Shown here piece by piece: positions 31,441-39,814 of a stretch of DNA of 53,471 nucleotides; the stretch's first letter is position 1; each line of letters starts with the position of its first letter. The position numbers and the translations under genes are program-made. Source of the stretch: Oscillospiraceae bacterium (lineage in GTDB: Bacteria; Bacillota; Clostridia; Oscillospirales; Oscillospiraceae); NCBI GenBank assembly GCA_021202845.1, contig JAJQCF010000018.1:1-53471 (forward strand), written 5' to 3'. The notes under the pieces are model-generated. The model saw only the letters and a list, made by a program, of their open reading frames with translations. It ran no database searches and was not told the origin of the DNA.

Positions 31441-33303
31441 ATGAATAAACGCAGAGCCGCAAGCCCCGGCCAGTTCGGGCGCATGATTAAATACATATTT
31501 AATAATTACCGCTTTTCCTGCATAACTGTGCTCGTCTGCATTATCATATCCGCACTGACCACGCTTATTGCAACACTGTTTATGCAGACGCTCATAGACG
31601 ACTACATAACTCCCATGCTTTCCGCCGCCGTGCCGGACTACTCACCTCTTGCCAGCCGCATCATCTCACTCGCGGCAATACTGCTGGTGGGCGTTGTGTG
31701 CGCCTATGGCTACAACCGCATAATGGTAAACGTATCGCAGGGCACATTGAAAAAGCTCAGGCTGCAAATGTTCGGCAACATGGAGTCACTGCCGATAAAG
31801 TATTTCGACACCCACTCCCACGGCGACATTATGTCGGTGTACACAAACGACGTGGATACGCTCCGTCAGTTCATAAACCAAAGTTTGCCCCAGCTCATCA
31901 ACTCCACCATAACGCTGGTGTCTACATTTGTAAGCATGGTGGTGCTGAATATTCCGCTGACCTGCGTATCGCTTTTAGTTGCCGCAGTCATGCTGCTGAT
32001 TACAATGAAGCTGGGAGGCATTTCCGGCAGATACTTCGCCGAGCAGCAGCGCGACCTCGGCGCGGTAAACGGCTGCATTGAGGAGATGATGTCCGGCCAG
32101 AAGGTCGTCAAGGTGTTCTGCCACGAGGAAAAGAGCGTAGAGCAGTTCCGCGCTCTCAACGAAAAGCTGCGCGGCAGCGCCAACCGCGCAAACATGATTG
32201 CCAACATAACAATGCCCATCTGCGTGGGGCTCGGCAACCTGAGCTATGTGCTGTGCGCGGTCGTCGGCGCGGCGCTGGCCTTGAACGGCTACACGGGGCT
32301 GACGATTGGCACGCTGATAACCTTCCTCACCCTCTCCAAGAGCTTCACCCAGCCCATTACACTGCTGAGCCAGCAGGTCAACAGCGTGTTCATGGCCGCC
32401 GCGGGCGCGGAGCGCGCCTTCGCCCTGCTGGACGCCGAGCCGGAACCCGACGAGGGCACGGTGACGCTCGTGAACGCCAAGGAGAACGCCGACGGCACGC
32501 TCTCCGAGGCAGACGAGGTCACCGGCACGCGCGCGTGGAAAACCGAGAGCGAGGACGGCGCGGTTTACACCAAGCTGACCGGCGACATCACCTTTGACGG
32601 CGTGGACTTCGGCTACGACGATGATAAGCCGGTGCTGCACGACATCAAGATGTACGCCACGCCGGGGCAGAAGATAGCCTTCGTCGGCTCCACCGGCGCG
32701 GGCAAGACAACGATAACGAACCTCATAAACCGCTTCTACGACATTCAGGACGGCAAAATCCACTACGACGGCGTGGAGCTGAACGCCATTAAGAAGGCCG
32801 ACTTGCGCCGCAGCCTCGGCATGGTGCTTCAGGACACCCACCTTTTCACCGGCACCGTTATGGAGAACATCCGCTACGGGCGCCTCGACGCCACGGACGA
32901 GGAGTGCATTGCCGCCGCCCAGCTCGCCAACGCCGACGGGTTCATCCGCCGCCTGCCCGACGGCTACAACACGCTGCTCACCGGCGACGGCGCGCAGCTG
33001 AGCCAAGGCCAGTGCCAGCTGCTGTCCATAGCCCGCGCCGCCGTTGCCGACCCGCCGGTGCTCATACTGGACGAGGCGACCTCCTCCATAGACACCCGCA
33101 CGGAGGCGCTGGTGCAGGAGGGTATGGACGCGCTGATGTACGGCCGCACGTCGTTCGTCATCGCCCACCGTCTTTCCACCGTGCGCAACGCCGACTGCAT
33201 CATGGTGCTGGAGCAGGGCCGCATAATAGAGCGCGGCACCCACGACCAGCTCTTAGAGCAAAAGGGCCGCTACTACCAGCTGTATACCGGCAAAACGGCG
33301 TGA
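31441..33303 (+). CDS. ABC exporter half-transporter, catalytic-site subunit
   Basis: A 620-residue exporter subunit, the partner of the preceding gene. Six membrane helices are followed by a linker of about 50 residues that is longer than usual and rich in acidic residues (around 335-385). The nucleotide-binding domain has Walker A GSTGAGKTT, signature LSQGQ, Walker B ILDEATS with the catalytic Glu, and the switch His in IAHRLS. The heterodimer thus has one competent site. AAAGGAG lies 9 bases before the ATG, 17 bp after the first subunit. The pair is controlled by the MarR-type regulator, which suggests induction by a toxic compound. Confidence 0.93.
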   Translation: MNKRRAASPGQFGRMIKYIFNNYRFSCITVLVCIIISALTTLIATLFMQTLIDDYITPMLSAAVPDYSPLASRIISLAAILLVGVVCAYGYNRIMVNVSQGTLKKLRLQMFGNMESLPIKYFDTHSHGDIMSVYTNDVDTLRQFINQSLPQLINSTITLVSTFVSMVVLNIPLTCVSLLVAAVMLLITMKLGGISGRYFAEQQRDLGAVNGCIEEMMSGQKVVKVFCHEEKSVEQFRALNEKLRGSANRANMIANITMPICVGLGNLSYVLCAVVGAALALNGYTGLTIGTLITFLTLSKSFTQPITLLSQQVNSVFMAAAGAERAFALLDAEPEPDEGTVTLVNAKENADGTLSEADEVTGTRAWKTESEDGAVYTKLTGDITFDGVDFGYDDDKPVLHDIKMYATPGQKIAFVGSTGAGKTTITNLINRFYDIQDGKIHYDGVELNAIKKADLRRSLGMVLQDTHLFTGTVMENIRYGRLDATDEECIAAAQLANADGFIRRLPDGYNTLLTGDGAQLSQGQCQLLSIARAAVADPPVLILDEATSSIDTRTEALVQEGMDALMYGRTSFVIAHRLSTVRNADCIMVLEQGRIIERGTHDQLLEQKGRYYQLYTGKTA

Positions 33304-33327
33304 GGAAAATCGAAAAAAATCAGCCTA

Positions 33328-33366
33328 CAGCGGCGAAGCGGCAAAACGTCACTTCGCCGCTGTTTT
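33328..33366 (+). terminator. Terminator of the marR-ABC operon
   Basis: CAGCGGCGAAG pairs with CTTCGCCGCTG around 13 bases and is followed by TTTT. Confidence 0.85.
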
Positions 33367-33419
33367 CGCAACTGCCTGCCGCCCCGCGCCGAGCGTCTTA
33401 TGAGAGCGTGAAAGCTCCC

Positions 33420-33448
33420 TTGACATTTTCCGCGTTTTATCCGATAAT
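33420..33448 (+). promoter_or_regulatory. Promoter of the pseudouridine synthase
   Basis: TTGACA (33420-33425), 17 bases, GATAAT (33443-33448). The leader would be only about 12 bases. Confidence 0.65.
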
Positions 33449-33466
33449 GTCTCCGAGGTGGACGGT

Positions 33467-34426
33467 ATGAAAGAGATTGTTGCAGGTAAAAACGACGCGG
33501 GGCAGCGGGTGGACAGGTTTGTCGGCAAGGCCGTGCCGCTGCTGCCGGATTCGCTGCTGCAAAAGTATATCAGGCTCAAACGCATAAAAATAAACGGCTC
33601 CCCCGCCAAGCGCGACGCGCGTCTGGCCGCGGGGGACACCGTGCAGCTATATATAAACGACGAGTTCTTCGAGCCTCCGCGCGAGGAAAACTCTTACCTC
33701 AAAATATCCAAACCCAAGCTGGACATAGTGTTTGAGGACGACAACATAATCCTGCTGGATAAAAAGCCCGGGGTGCTCTGCCACAGCGCGGGCAAGTGGG
33801 ACTACAACACGCTGGTCGCCAACGTGCAGGCCTACGGCTGCCAGTCCGGCTTCTGGAACCCGCGCGAGGAAAACTCATTCGCGCCGGCGCTTTGCAACCG
33901 CATCGACCGCAACACCGGCGGCATCGTCATCGCCGCCAAGAACGCGGAGGCGCTGCGCATCATCAACGAAAAAATACGCGGCCGCGAGATTGACAAGCGC
34001 TACCTCTGCATTGTCCACGGCCGCCCCTCCCCCGCCGAAGGTCGGCTGGAGGGCTATATATTCAAGGACGCGAAGAAAAATCAGGTCTATGTGCGCGACC
34101 GACCCCAGACCGGCGCGAAAACCGCCGTCACGGAGTACAAGGTGCTGCGCACGCGCGGCGAGCTCTCGCTGGTGGAGTGCCGGCTGCTGACGGGGCGGAC
34201 GCACCAGATACGCGCGCAAATGGCGCACGCGGGCTGGCCGCTGCTGGGCGACGGCAAATACGGCAGCGAGCGGCTGAACAAGCGCTACGGAGAAAAATAT
34301 CAGGCGCTGTACTCCTACAAGCTCCGCTTCACGTTCCCCACTCCCGCGGGCGCGCTCGACTACCTGCGCGGCAGGGAGTTCACCGCCGCGCACGTAGAGT
34401 TCGCGGAAAAATATTTCCCCCGCTGA
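33467..34426 (+). CDS. RluA-family 23S rRNA pseudouridine synthase
   Basis: A 319-residue RluA/RluC/RluD-type enzyme that isomerises uridine in RNA. An N-terminal S4 RNA-binding domain (QRVDRFVGKAVP to about 65) precedes the catalytic domain. The catalytic Asp lies in NRIDRNTGG, and the downstream LLTGRTHQIRAQMAHAG motif is diagnostic. The exact RNA site cannot be assigned. The ATG at 33467 has GAGG 8 bases upstream; a GTG three codons earlier overlaps that site. It is monocistronic and followed by a non-coding tandem repeat. Confidence 0.92.
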   Translation: MKEIVAGKNDAGQRVDRFVGKAVPLLPDSLLQKYIRLKRIKINGSPAKRDARLAAGDTVQLYINDEFFEPPREENSYLKISKPKLDIVFEDDNIILLDKKPGVLCHSAGKWDYNTLVANVQAYGCQSGFWNPREENSFAPALCNRIDRNTGGIVIAAKNAEALRIINEKIRGREIDKRYLCIVHGRPSPAEGRLEGYIFKDAKKNQVYVRDRPQTGAKTAVTEYKVLRTRGELSLVECRLLTGRTHQIRAQMAHAGWPLLGDGKYGSERLNKRYGEKYQALYSYKLRFTFPTPAGALDYLRGREFTAAHVEFAEKYFPR

Positions 34427-34439
34427 CAAACCGGCGTCC

Positions 34440-34660
34440 GAGCGGCAAGCGGGCTTCTTCCCGCCCAACGGGACGCGAAACGTACAATTTACAGCCGCAC
34501 CGCCGGTCGAGCGGCATAACGGGCTTCTTATATCTAACAGGGAGCGAAACGTACAGTCTGCAACCGCTCCATCGGTCGAGCGGCATAACGGGCCTCGCAT
34601 ATCTAACGGAGCGCGAAACGTACAGTCTGCAACCGCTCCCATCGGTCGAGCGGCAAATGT
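34440..34660. repeat. Tandem repeat, three units of 69-70 bp plus a partial
   Basis: Units start at 34440, 34509, 34578 and (partial) 34648. Each runs from GAGCGGCA through CGAAACGTACA to ATCGGTC or CCGGTC. At unit junctions CCGCTC pairs with GAGCGG, so every junction can form a hairpin. Both strands stay open because 69 is a multiple of three, but no ribosome site or start supports translation. Units 2 and 3 are closer to each other than to unit 1. Confidence 0.75.
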
Positions 34661-34690
34661 CTAAACTCAATCCGCACCCCATAACGCTTT

Positions 34691-34800
34691 AAAAGGTAGG
34701 ACGGAGGGGAAAGCTCCGTCCTGAGGTGTACTGCAATAAAGAAAATGAGAAAGGAGTTGGGTTTGAGCACTGCGGCAGATTGCCCCGCGCCCTTTCAACT
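34691..34800 (-). ncRNA. Candidate C/U-rich small RNA
   Basis: A predicted leftward RNA of about 110 bases with no ORF, between a consensus-like promoter (34807-34836) and a hairpin (GGACGGAG at 34699-34706 with CTCCGTCC at 34714-34721) followed by TACCTTTT. Its 5' part can fold (AGTTG...AGGG with CCC...AACT). The middle exposes ACTCCTTTCTC, which is complementary to Shine-Dalgarno sites. Such C/U-rich single-stranded parts are typical of Firmicutes base-pairing regulators. It could instead be the start of a longer transcript through the tandem repeat. Confidence 0.4.
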
Positions 34801-34806
34801 GTTTAT

Positions 34807-34836
34807 ATTATACAATGCGCAGTCAATGCTTGTCAA
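34807..34836 (-). promoter_or_regulatory. Leftward promoter of the candidate small RNA
   Basis: On the minus strand TTGACA (34836-34831), 18 bases, TATAAT (34812-34807); both hexamers are perfect. Confidence 0.65.
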
Positions 34837-34878
34837 TACCTCTTTGCCGTTCGCGGCAAAATTTTTTTCGTTTTTGCG

Positions 34879-34906
34879 GGAACTTTTTGTTTTCTTTTGC
34901 GTCTAT
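34879..34906 (+). promoter_or_regulatory. ECF (RpoE-like) promoter of the DUF4349 lipoprotein
   Basis: GGAACTT (34879-34885), 15 bases, GTCTAT (34901-34906). The surrounding block is nearly identical to that at 3137-3165. Confidence 0.6.
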
Positions 34907-34951
34907 ATAAGTGACGGACAAAAACTTATGCCCGAAGGAGGTAAAAACAAG

Positions 34952-35914
34952 ATGAAAAAACGCATATCTCTTGCCCTTGCGTTCGTTTTGGCGCTGGCGC
35001 TGCTGGCCGGCTGCGGCAGCTCCTACAGCAGCAGCGTCTCGTCCTCAACCGCTGCCGCCGACACCGCGGCCGCCGAGTGGTACGAGCCCGAGGAGAGCTA
35101 CGACGACGGCTACTACGAAAGCAAAAGCGACTACAGCGCCGCGCAGACCGCCTCGTCATCCTCCGCGCTGGAGAGCGCGAACGTCAAGGTCATCTACACC
35201 GCCAGCATGGAGCTGGAAACGACGGAGTTCGACGCCTCCGCCGCGGAGCTGAAGAGCATTGTGGAGCGCTGCGGCGGCTGGTTCGAGCAAAACGAGGTAA
35301 ATAACTACAGCACCTACCGCTACGCATACTACACCGTGCGCGTCCCCGCCGAGAGCTTCGAGGACTTCTGCGCCGCCGCGGGCGGGGTCGCCACGCAGAC
35401 GTACTACTCCGCCTCCAGCGACGTTGTCAGCGAGGACTACTACGACATCGAAGCCCGCCTCGCCACCCAGCAGACAAAGTTGGCACGCCTGCAGGAGCTG
35501 CTTGCGCAGGCGGAGAACATGGAGGACATCATCACCATTGAGTCCGCCATATCCGAAACGGAGCTGAATATCGAAAGCCTCACCGGCTCCCTGCGGCACT
35601 ACGACTCGCTCATCGACTACTCCACCGTAACCATTTCGCTGCGGGAGGTCTACCGCGTCAGCGACGTGGAGCAGCCCGCCATCGGCTTCTGGGCGAAGTT
35701 GGGCGCGGCGTTCCGCAGCGGCTGCACCGCCTTTGTCACCGGCGTACAGTCCGCGGCACTCTCCGCGGCGCGCAACTGGGTCGGCTGGCTCGTGCTGATG
35801 CTGATAGTCGCCGCGGCAGCGGTCATAATCGTCCGCCTCACCCGCGCCCGCAAGTCCCGCCGCCCGCTCCCGCCGGAGCAGGAGAGCAGCGAGGCGGAAA
35901 ATGAAGAGCGCTGA
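34952..35914 (+). CDS. DUF4349-domain lipoprotein
   Basis: A 320-residue lipoprotein (lipobox LAGC). A low-complexity Ser/Ala/Tyr-rich segment to about 70 is followed by a DUF4349-type domain (YTASMELETTEFDAS, RCGGWFEQ, DIEARLATQQTKLARLQELLAQA). The latter part is a short coiled coil. One membrane helix lies near 275-300, followed by a basic and then acidic tail. The function of DUF4349 is unknown; members are envelope proteins. The ATG at 34952 has AAGGAGG 9 bases upstream. A longer in-frame ORF from 34745 runs through the promoter and was rejected. The ECF-type promoter suggests envelope-stress control. Confidence 0.85.
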   Translation: MKKRISLALAFVLALALLAGCGSSYSSSVSSSTAAADTAAAEWYEPEESYDDGYYESKSDYSAAQTASSSSALESANVKVIYTASMELETTEFDASAAELKSIVERCGGWFEQNEVNNYSTYRYAYYTVRVPAESFEDFCAAAGGVATQTYYSASSDVVSEDYYDIEARLATQQTKLARLQELLAQAENMEDIITIESAISETELNIESLTGSLRHYDSLIDYSTVTISLREVYRVSDVEQPAIGFWAKLGAAFRSGCTAFVTGVQSAALSAARNWVGWLVLMLIVAAAAVIIVRLTRARKSRRPLPPEQESSEAENEER

Positions 35915-35937
35915 ATATAAAACGGCAGTATTCGCAC

Positions 35938-35972
35938 AGCGAAGCCGCCCCGCGCGGCTTCGCTGCGTTTTT
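35938..35972 (+). terminator. Terminator of the DUF4349 gene
   Basis: AGCGAAGCCGC pairs with GCGGCTTCGCT; GCGTTTTT follows. Confidence 0.8.
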
Positions 35973-35986
35973 CGCATTGTTATCAT

Positions 35987-37261
35987 TTAAAATATTTCTA
36001 CGTCCCCGAGCAGAAAATCTATCAAATTGCAGTGGAAAAATCCGTTGTCGTCATAGAAGCTGTGGGGTATGTCCATGCGTATCACAGCCTTTTTGAAGAA
36101 GTCGCCCGTCAGCTGCAGTGAACGCAGCTCGGAGATTTCCTTCTTTTCCGCGTCTATGCGGTAGGCCGACTGGATATAGATACGGCGGTCGGCATCGTTG
36201 ACAACAAAGTCTATTTCTCTCTGGATTTTTTCCGAGCGGCTGCGCTCTGTAACAACCCCGACGTCTACGGAATAGCCGCGGCGCACAAGCTCGTTGTAGA
36301 TGATATTTTCCATGATGTGTCCCGGGTCGAACTGGCGGTAGTTCAGCCTCGCGTTGCGCAGGCCGATATCCGTATAGTAATACTTGTTCGGATAGTTGAA
36401 ATATGTCTTGCCCTTGACATCGTACCGCCTCGCCATTTGGATGAGAAATGCGTCCATCGTGTGCGACAGATAAGCGGAAACGAGAGTGCTGTTTATTTTT
36501 TCACCGCGCATGGAGCTCAGCGCATTGGAGATGTTGGTCGGGTTTGTCAGCGAACCGACTTCGGAGGCGACGAAGTCCAATATGGCGTTCAGCACGTCCT
36601 CGCGCTCCAAGCCGTTGCGCTCCACAATGTCCTTCACATACAGCTCGTCATAGAGATTTTGCAGATAGGCCTTCTTGTCGCTCTCATCGGTCAGCGCGGC
36701 AATGCGCGGCATACCGCCATAGAGCATATAGCTGTCGAGGGCGTTCCTCTTATCGCCGCCTGCGTAAGCATAAAACTCTGCGAAGGACAGCGGGTAAACG
36801 TGAATCTGCGTAGCCCTGCCGCGGAACTCGGTTGCAATGTCCTTGGACAACATTCTGGAATTGCTGCCGGTGACGTACACATCGAGGTTTTTGTAAGACT
36901 TCAGCTCATTTAACATATCATAAATTGTGACCTCTATGCCGCCGTTTTCCTCGTCTCTCACTTTAATAGTGAATTGAACCTCGTCAATGAACAGAAAATA
37001 CTTCTCGCCCGGGTCGGCGTTTAAGATGTTCTCCACATATTCGCACAGGTTAATCGGGTTGCGAAATTTATAAAACCTGCGCTGGTCAAGCTCCAGCCGC
37101 AGAATGCGGCTGTCTGCCGTTCCCTGCTCCAGCAGATAATTATAAAACAGGTCAAACAGCAGCACAGACTTTCCGCAGCGGCGAATACCCGTAATAACCT
37201 TTATTTCCCCGTTCCACATATTGCGTATCAGCTTGTGCAAATAAAAATCACGCTTAATCAT
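35987..37261 (-). CDS. AAA-family ATPase with DUF4143 domain
   Basis: A 424-residue protein. The AAA_14-type ATPase part has a P-loop TGIRRCGKSVL near 25, Walker B YFLFIDEVQF near 95 and sensor VYVTGSNSRML near 130. The C-terminal DUF4143 part contains a nuclease-like block (REIDFVVNDADRRIYIQSAY) resembling the PD-(D/E)xK pattern of this family. These proteins are very common in gut bacteria and often mobile or multicopy, with no firm function. It is monocistronic with its own promoter. ATG at 37261 has GAGGTGA 5 bases upstream; a GTG three codons earlier lies in that site. It is more A+T-rich than its neighbours. Confidence 0.88.
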   Translation of the reverse strand: MIKRDFYLHKLIRNMWNGEIKVITGIRRCGKSVLLFDLFYNYLLEQGTADSRILRLELDQRRFYKFRNPINLCEYVENILNADPGEKYFLFIDEVQFTIKVRDEENGGIEVTIYDMLNELKSYKNLDVYVTGSNSRMLSKDIATEFRGRATQIHVYPLSFAEFYAYAGGDKRNALDSYMLYGGMPRIAALTDESDKKAYLQNLYDELYVKDIVERNGLEREDVLNAILDFVASEVGSLTNPTNISNALSSMRGEKINSTLVSAYLSHTMDAFLIQMARRYDVKGKTYFNYPNKYYYTDIGLRNARLNYRQFDPGHIMENIIYNELVRRGYSVDVGVVTERSRSEKIQREIDFVVNDADRRIYIQSAYRIDAEKKEISELRSLQLTGDFFKKAVIRMDIPHSFYDDNGFFHCNLIDFLLGDVEIF

Positions 37262-37307
37262 TTCGGTCACCTCGTACTTTTTACGTTTGCGCCCTAAGTT
37301 TAAGATG

Positions 37308-37336
37308 AGAATAACATATAGCGCTCAAAAAGTCAA
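37308..37336 (-). promoter_or_regulatory. Promoter of the AAA/DUF4143 gene
   Basis: On the minus strand TTGACT (37336-37331), 17 bases, TATTCT (37313-37308). Confidence 0.65.
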
Positions 37337-37383
37337 TCGCGCAGCGCGTATGTATCTAAAACTTTTTCCGCGCGCGCCTAAAG

Positions 37384-37412
37384 TTTAATATGCCCTGTTT
37401 CTGTGATATAAT
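37384..37412 (+). promoter_or_regulatory. Promoter of the prfA operon
   Basis: TATAAT at 37407-37412 is perfect; the -35 (TTTAAT, 37384-37389, 17 bases upstream) is weak. The leader is about 80 bases. Confidence 0.5.
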
Positions 37413-37500
37413 GCAGGTATACCGCTTTTTCACAGCACTTGCATAGTTTGCGGAGCAGTGATAAAATGTAGCTTAACAAAAAATTCGCGTGGAGGGGCAT

Positions 37501-38568
37501 ATGCTGGAGAAGCTGAGCGCTATTGAGGAAAAATATACGCTGCTGTGCCGCAAAATGACGGAGCCGGAGGTTTACTCCGACCCCGCGGAGTACGCGCGCG
37601 TGGCGCGGGAGCAGAAGGAGCTGGAGCCGGTGGCGGAGACGTTCCGCCGCTATAAGCGCGCGCTGGACGACATGGAGAGCGCGCGGGCGCTGCTGGCCGA
37701 CCCCGAATTGCGCGAGCTGGCGAAGGAGGAGCTGGAGACCGCACACGGCGAGGCGCAGGCGCTGGAGGAGGAGCTGAAGCTGCTGCTCCTGCCGCGCGAC
37801 CCCAACGACGGGCGCAGCGTGATAATGGAAATACGCGGCGGCGTCGGCGGCGAGGAGGGTATGCTGTTCGCGCACGACCTCTACCGAATGTACTCCATGT
37901 ACGCCGAGCGGCGGGGCTTCAAAATTGAGGTCGTCAACGTCAGCGAGACGGAAATGGGCGGCATAAAGGAGATTTCCTTCATGGTCGAGGGGCGCGACGC
38001 ATGGTCGCGGCTGAAGTTCGAGTCCGGCGTCCACCGCGTGCAGCGCATACCCGAAACGGAGTCGCAGGGGCGCATCCACACCTCCGCCGCCACGGTCGCC
38101 GTGCTGCCGGAGGCGCAGGAGGTGGAGTTTGAGCTGAACCCCGCCGACCTGCAGATTGACACGTTCCGCTCCTCCGGCGCAGGCGGGCAGCACATCAACA
38201 AGACCGAGTCCGCCATACGCATAACCCACCTGCCCACGGGCACGGTGGTCGAGTGTCAGGACGAGCGCAGCCAGTACAAGAACAAGGACAGGGCGATGAA
38301 AATCCTCCGCTCCAAGCTCTACGAGGCCGAGCAGCAGCGGCAGCACAGCGAGCGCGCCGCCCAGCGCCGCTCGCAGGTGGGCAGCGGCGACCGCAGCGAG
38401 CGCATACGCACGTATAATTTCCCCCAGAACCGCCTCACCGACCACCGGCTGGAGGGCGAAAGCAAAAACTTCAACCTGCAAAGCGTCATCAACGGCGACA
38501 TGGACGAGCTGATTGACGCCCTCACCACCGCCGAGCGCGCCGAGCAGCTCCGCTCCGGCACGGAGTGA
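37501..38568 (+). CDS. prfA: Peptide chain release factor 1
   Basis: A 355-residue class I release factor that reads UAA and UAG and releases the peptide on the ribosome. The order of domains is normal. The catalytic GGQ is in SSGAGGQHINKTESAIRITH, and the recognition domain contains the region VEGRDAWSRLKFESGVHRVQRIPETE. The C-terminal segment includes RTYNFPQNRLTDHR. The ATG at 37501 has GGAGGGG just upstream; a start four codons earlier would overlap it. It heads a rightward run of translation and tRNA-modification genes. Confidence 0.97.
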   Translation: MLEKLSAIEEKYTLLCRKMTEPEVYSDPAEYARVAREQKELEPVAETFRRYKRALDDMESARALLADPELRELAKEELETAHGEAQALEEELKLLLLPRDPNDGRSVIMEIRGGVGGEEGMLFAHDLYRMYSMYAERRGFKIEVVNVSETEMGGIKEISFMVEGRDAWSRLKFESGVHRVQRIPETESQGRIHTSAATVAVLPEAQEVEFELNPADLQIDTFRSSGAGGQHINKTESAIRITHLPTGTVVECQDERSQYKNKDRAMKILRSKLYEAEQQRQHSERAAQRRSQVGSGDRSERIRTYNFPQNRLTDHRLEGESKNFNLQSVINGDMDELIDALTTAERAEQLRSGTE

Positions 38569-38585
38569 GCAAAGGAGTGAACAAA

Positions 38586-39224
38586 ATGACGAACAGAGTT
38601 TACCCCCAGACGCTCAGGCTGGGCGCGGGGGATTTGGAGGCCGCGGCGGAGATACTGCACGGCGGCGGGCTGGTGGCCGTGCCGACGGAGACGGTCTACG
38701 GGCTGGCCTGCGGCGGGCTGGACGCGGAGGCGGCGGAGCGCGTTTACACGCTCAAGGGGCGCGACCGCTCCAAAGCGCTGTCGCTGCTGGTGTCCGGCGC
38801 GGAGGCGCTGGACGCGCTGGGGCGGAACGTGCCGGACTGCGCCCGCCGCCTTGCGGAGCGCTTCTGGCCCGGGCCGCTGACTATTGTGCTGGAGGCCAAG
38901 GAGAAAATCCCGCCCATAGTGCGCGCGGGAGGCGGCACCGTGGGACTGCGCTGCCCCGACCACCCGCTGACGCTGCGGCTGCTGAAAATTTGCGGCATAC
39001 CGCTCGCCGCGCCCTCGGCCAACCCCAGCGGGGAGCCGAGTCCGACTACGGCGCGGCAGGTCCTCGACTACTTCGACGGGCGCATTCAGGCGGTCATAGA
39101 CGGCGGCGCGTGCTCCATAGGCACGGAGTCCACCGTTGTCAGCGTCGCGGGCGGAGAGCTGAAAATTCTGCGCGCGGGCGCTCTCACCGAGGCGGAAATC
39201 AGAAAGGCGGCGGGCGAGACATGA
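38586..39224 (+). CDS. tsaC: L-threonylcarbamoyladenylate synthase (YrdC/TsaC type)
   Basis: A 212-residue YrdC-domain enzyme that makes threonylcarbamoyl-AMP for the t6A modification of tRNAs reading ANN codons. The start GLVAVPTETVYGLACGG, the block KGRDRSKALSLLV and the motif APSANPSGEPSPT are typical. It has only the YrdC domain and lacks the C-terminal Sua5 domain of longer Firmicutes homologues, so TsaC is the better name. The ATG has AAAGGAG 8 bases upstream, 17 bp after prfA, a common gene order in Firmicutes. Confidence 0.92.
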   Translation: MTNRVYPQTLRLGAGDLEAAAEILHGGGLVAVPTETVYGLACGGLDAEAAERVYTLKGRDRSKALSLLVSGAEALDALGRNVPDCARRLAERFWPGPLTIVLEAKEKIPPIVRAGGGTVGLRCPDHPLTLRLLKICGIPLAAPSANPSGEPSPTTARQVLDYFDGRIQAVIDGGACSIGTESTVVSVAGGELKILRAGALTEAEIRKAAGET

Positions 39225-39814
39225 CGATAATCGGCATAACAGGCGGCACCGGCTGCGGCAAGACCACGGCGCTGAACACGCTCTCGGAGCTGGGCGCGCT
39301 CATATTGGACTGCGACGAAATTTACCACGAGCTGACCGTCTCCGACGCGGATATGCGGCGGGAGCTGACGGAGCGCTTCGGAGACGTGTACGACGGCACG
39401 GCGCTAAACCGCAAGCGGCTCGGCAGCGTGGTTTTCGCGGACGCGGAGGCGCTGCGCGCTCTGGGCGAGATAACGCACAAGTACGTGCGGCGGGAGGTCG
39501 GCGCACGGCTGGCGCGGCACGAGCGCGGCGGCGGGACGCTGGCCGCCATAGACGCCATCGCGCTGCTGGAGGGCGAGCTGAAAAAGCTCTGCTCTTTCAC
39601 CGTCGGCGTAACCGCGCCGCGCGAGGTGCGCATACAGCGCATAATGGCGCGCGACGGCATCGACCGCGCCTACGCCGAAAAGCGCGTGGACGCCCAGAAG
39701 CCGAACGAGTATTTCGAGCGCGGCTGCACCTACACGCTGTCAAACGACGGCGACTTGCCGTCATTTCAGGATAAATGCAAAAAATTTTTCACGGAGGTAC
39801 TGAAAAATGTCTGA
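39221..39814 (+). CDS. coaE: Dephospho-CoA kinase
   Basis: A 197-residue P-loop kinase for the last step of coenzyme A synthesis. The P-loop GITGGTGCGKTTALN is at 5-18, and the conserved DCDEIYHEL and DAIALLEGELKKLC segments are present. The lid region has RIMARDGIDRAYAEKRVDAQK. The ATG overlaps the stop of the preceding gene (ATGA), so translation is coupled. A much longer ORF in this frame, opening at 38513, is a shadow of the previous gene. GTG/ATG alternatives lack support. Confidence 0.93.
   Translation: MTIIGITGGTGCGKTTALNTLSELGALILDCDEIYHELTVSDADMRRELTERFGDVYDGTALNRKRLGSVVFADAEALRALGEITHKYVRREVGARLARHERGGGTLAAIDAIALLEGELKKLCSFTVGVTAPREVRIQRIMARDGIDRAYAEKRVDAQKPNEYFERGCTYTLSNDGDLPSFQDKCKKFFTEVLKNV

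Noticed and set aside
34440..34660. CRISPR-like array
   Set aside because: The repeats are contiguous 69-70 bp units without unique spacers, and no cas gene is near.
34380..34692. Repeat protein encoded by the 69-bp repeat on either strand
   Set aside because: The frame stays open only because the unit is a multiple of three. No start with a ribosome site exists on either strand.
34745..34951. N-terminal extension of the DUF4349 lipoprotein by 69 codons
   Set aside because: It would place the signal peptide inside the protein and read through the ECF promoter. The lipoprotein start at 34952 has a strong ribosome site.
35987..37261. Defence-system gene (AAA/DUF4143 ATPase)
   Set aside because: Single gene, no partner nuclease, methylase or reverse transcriptase nearby. 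The family is widespread without proven defence function.
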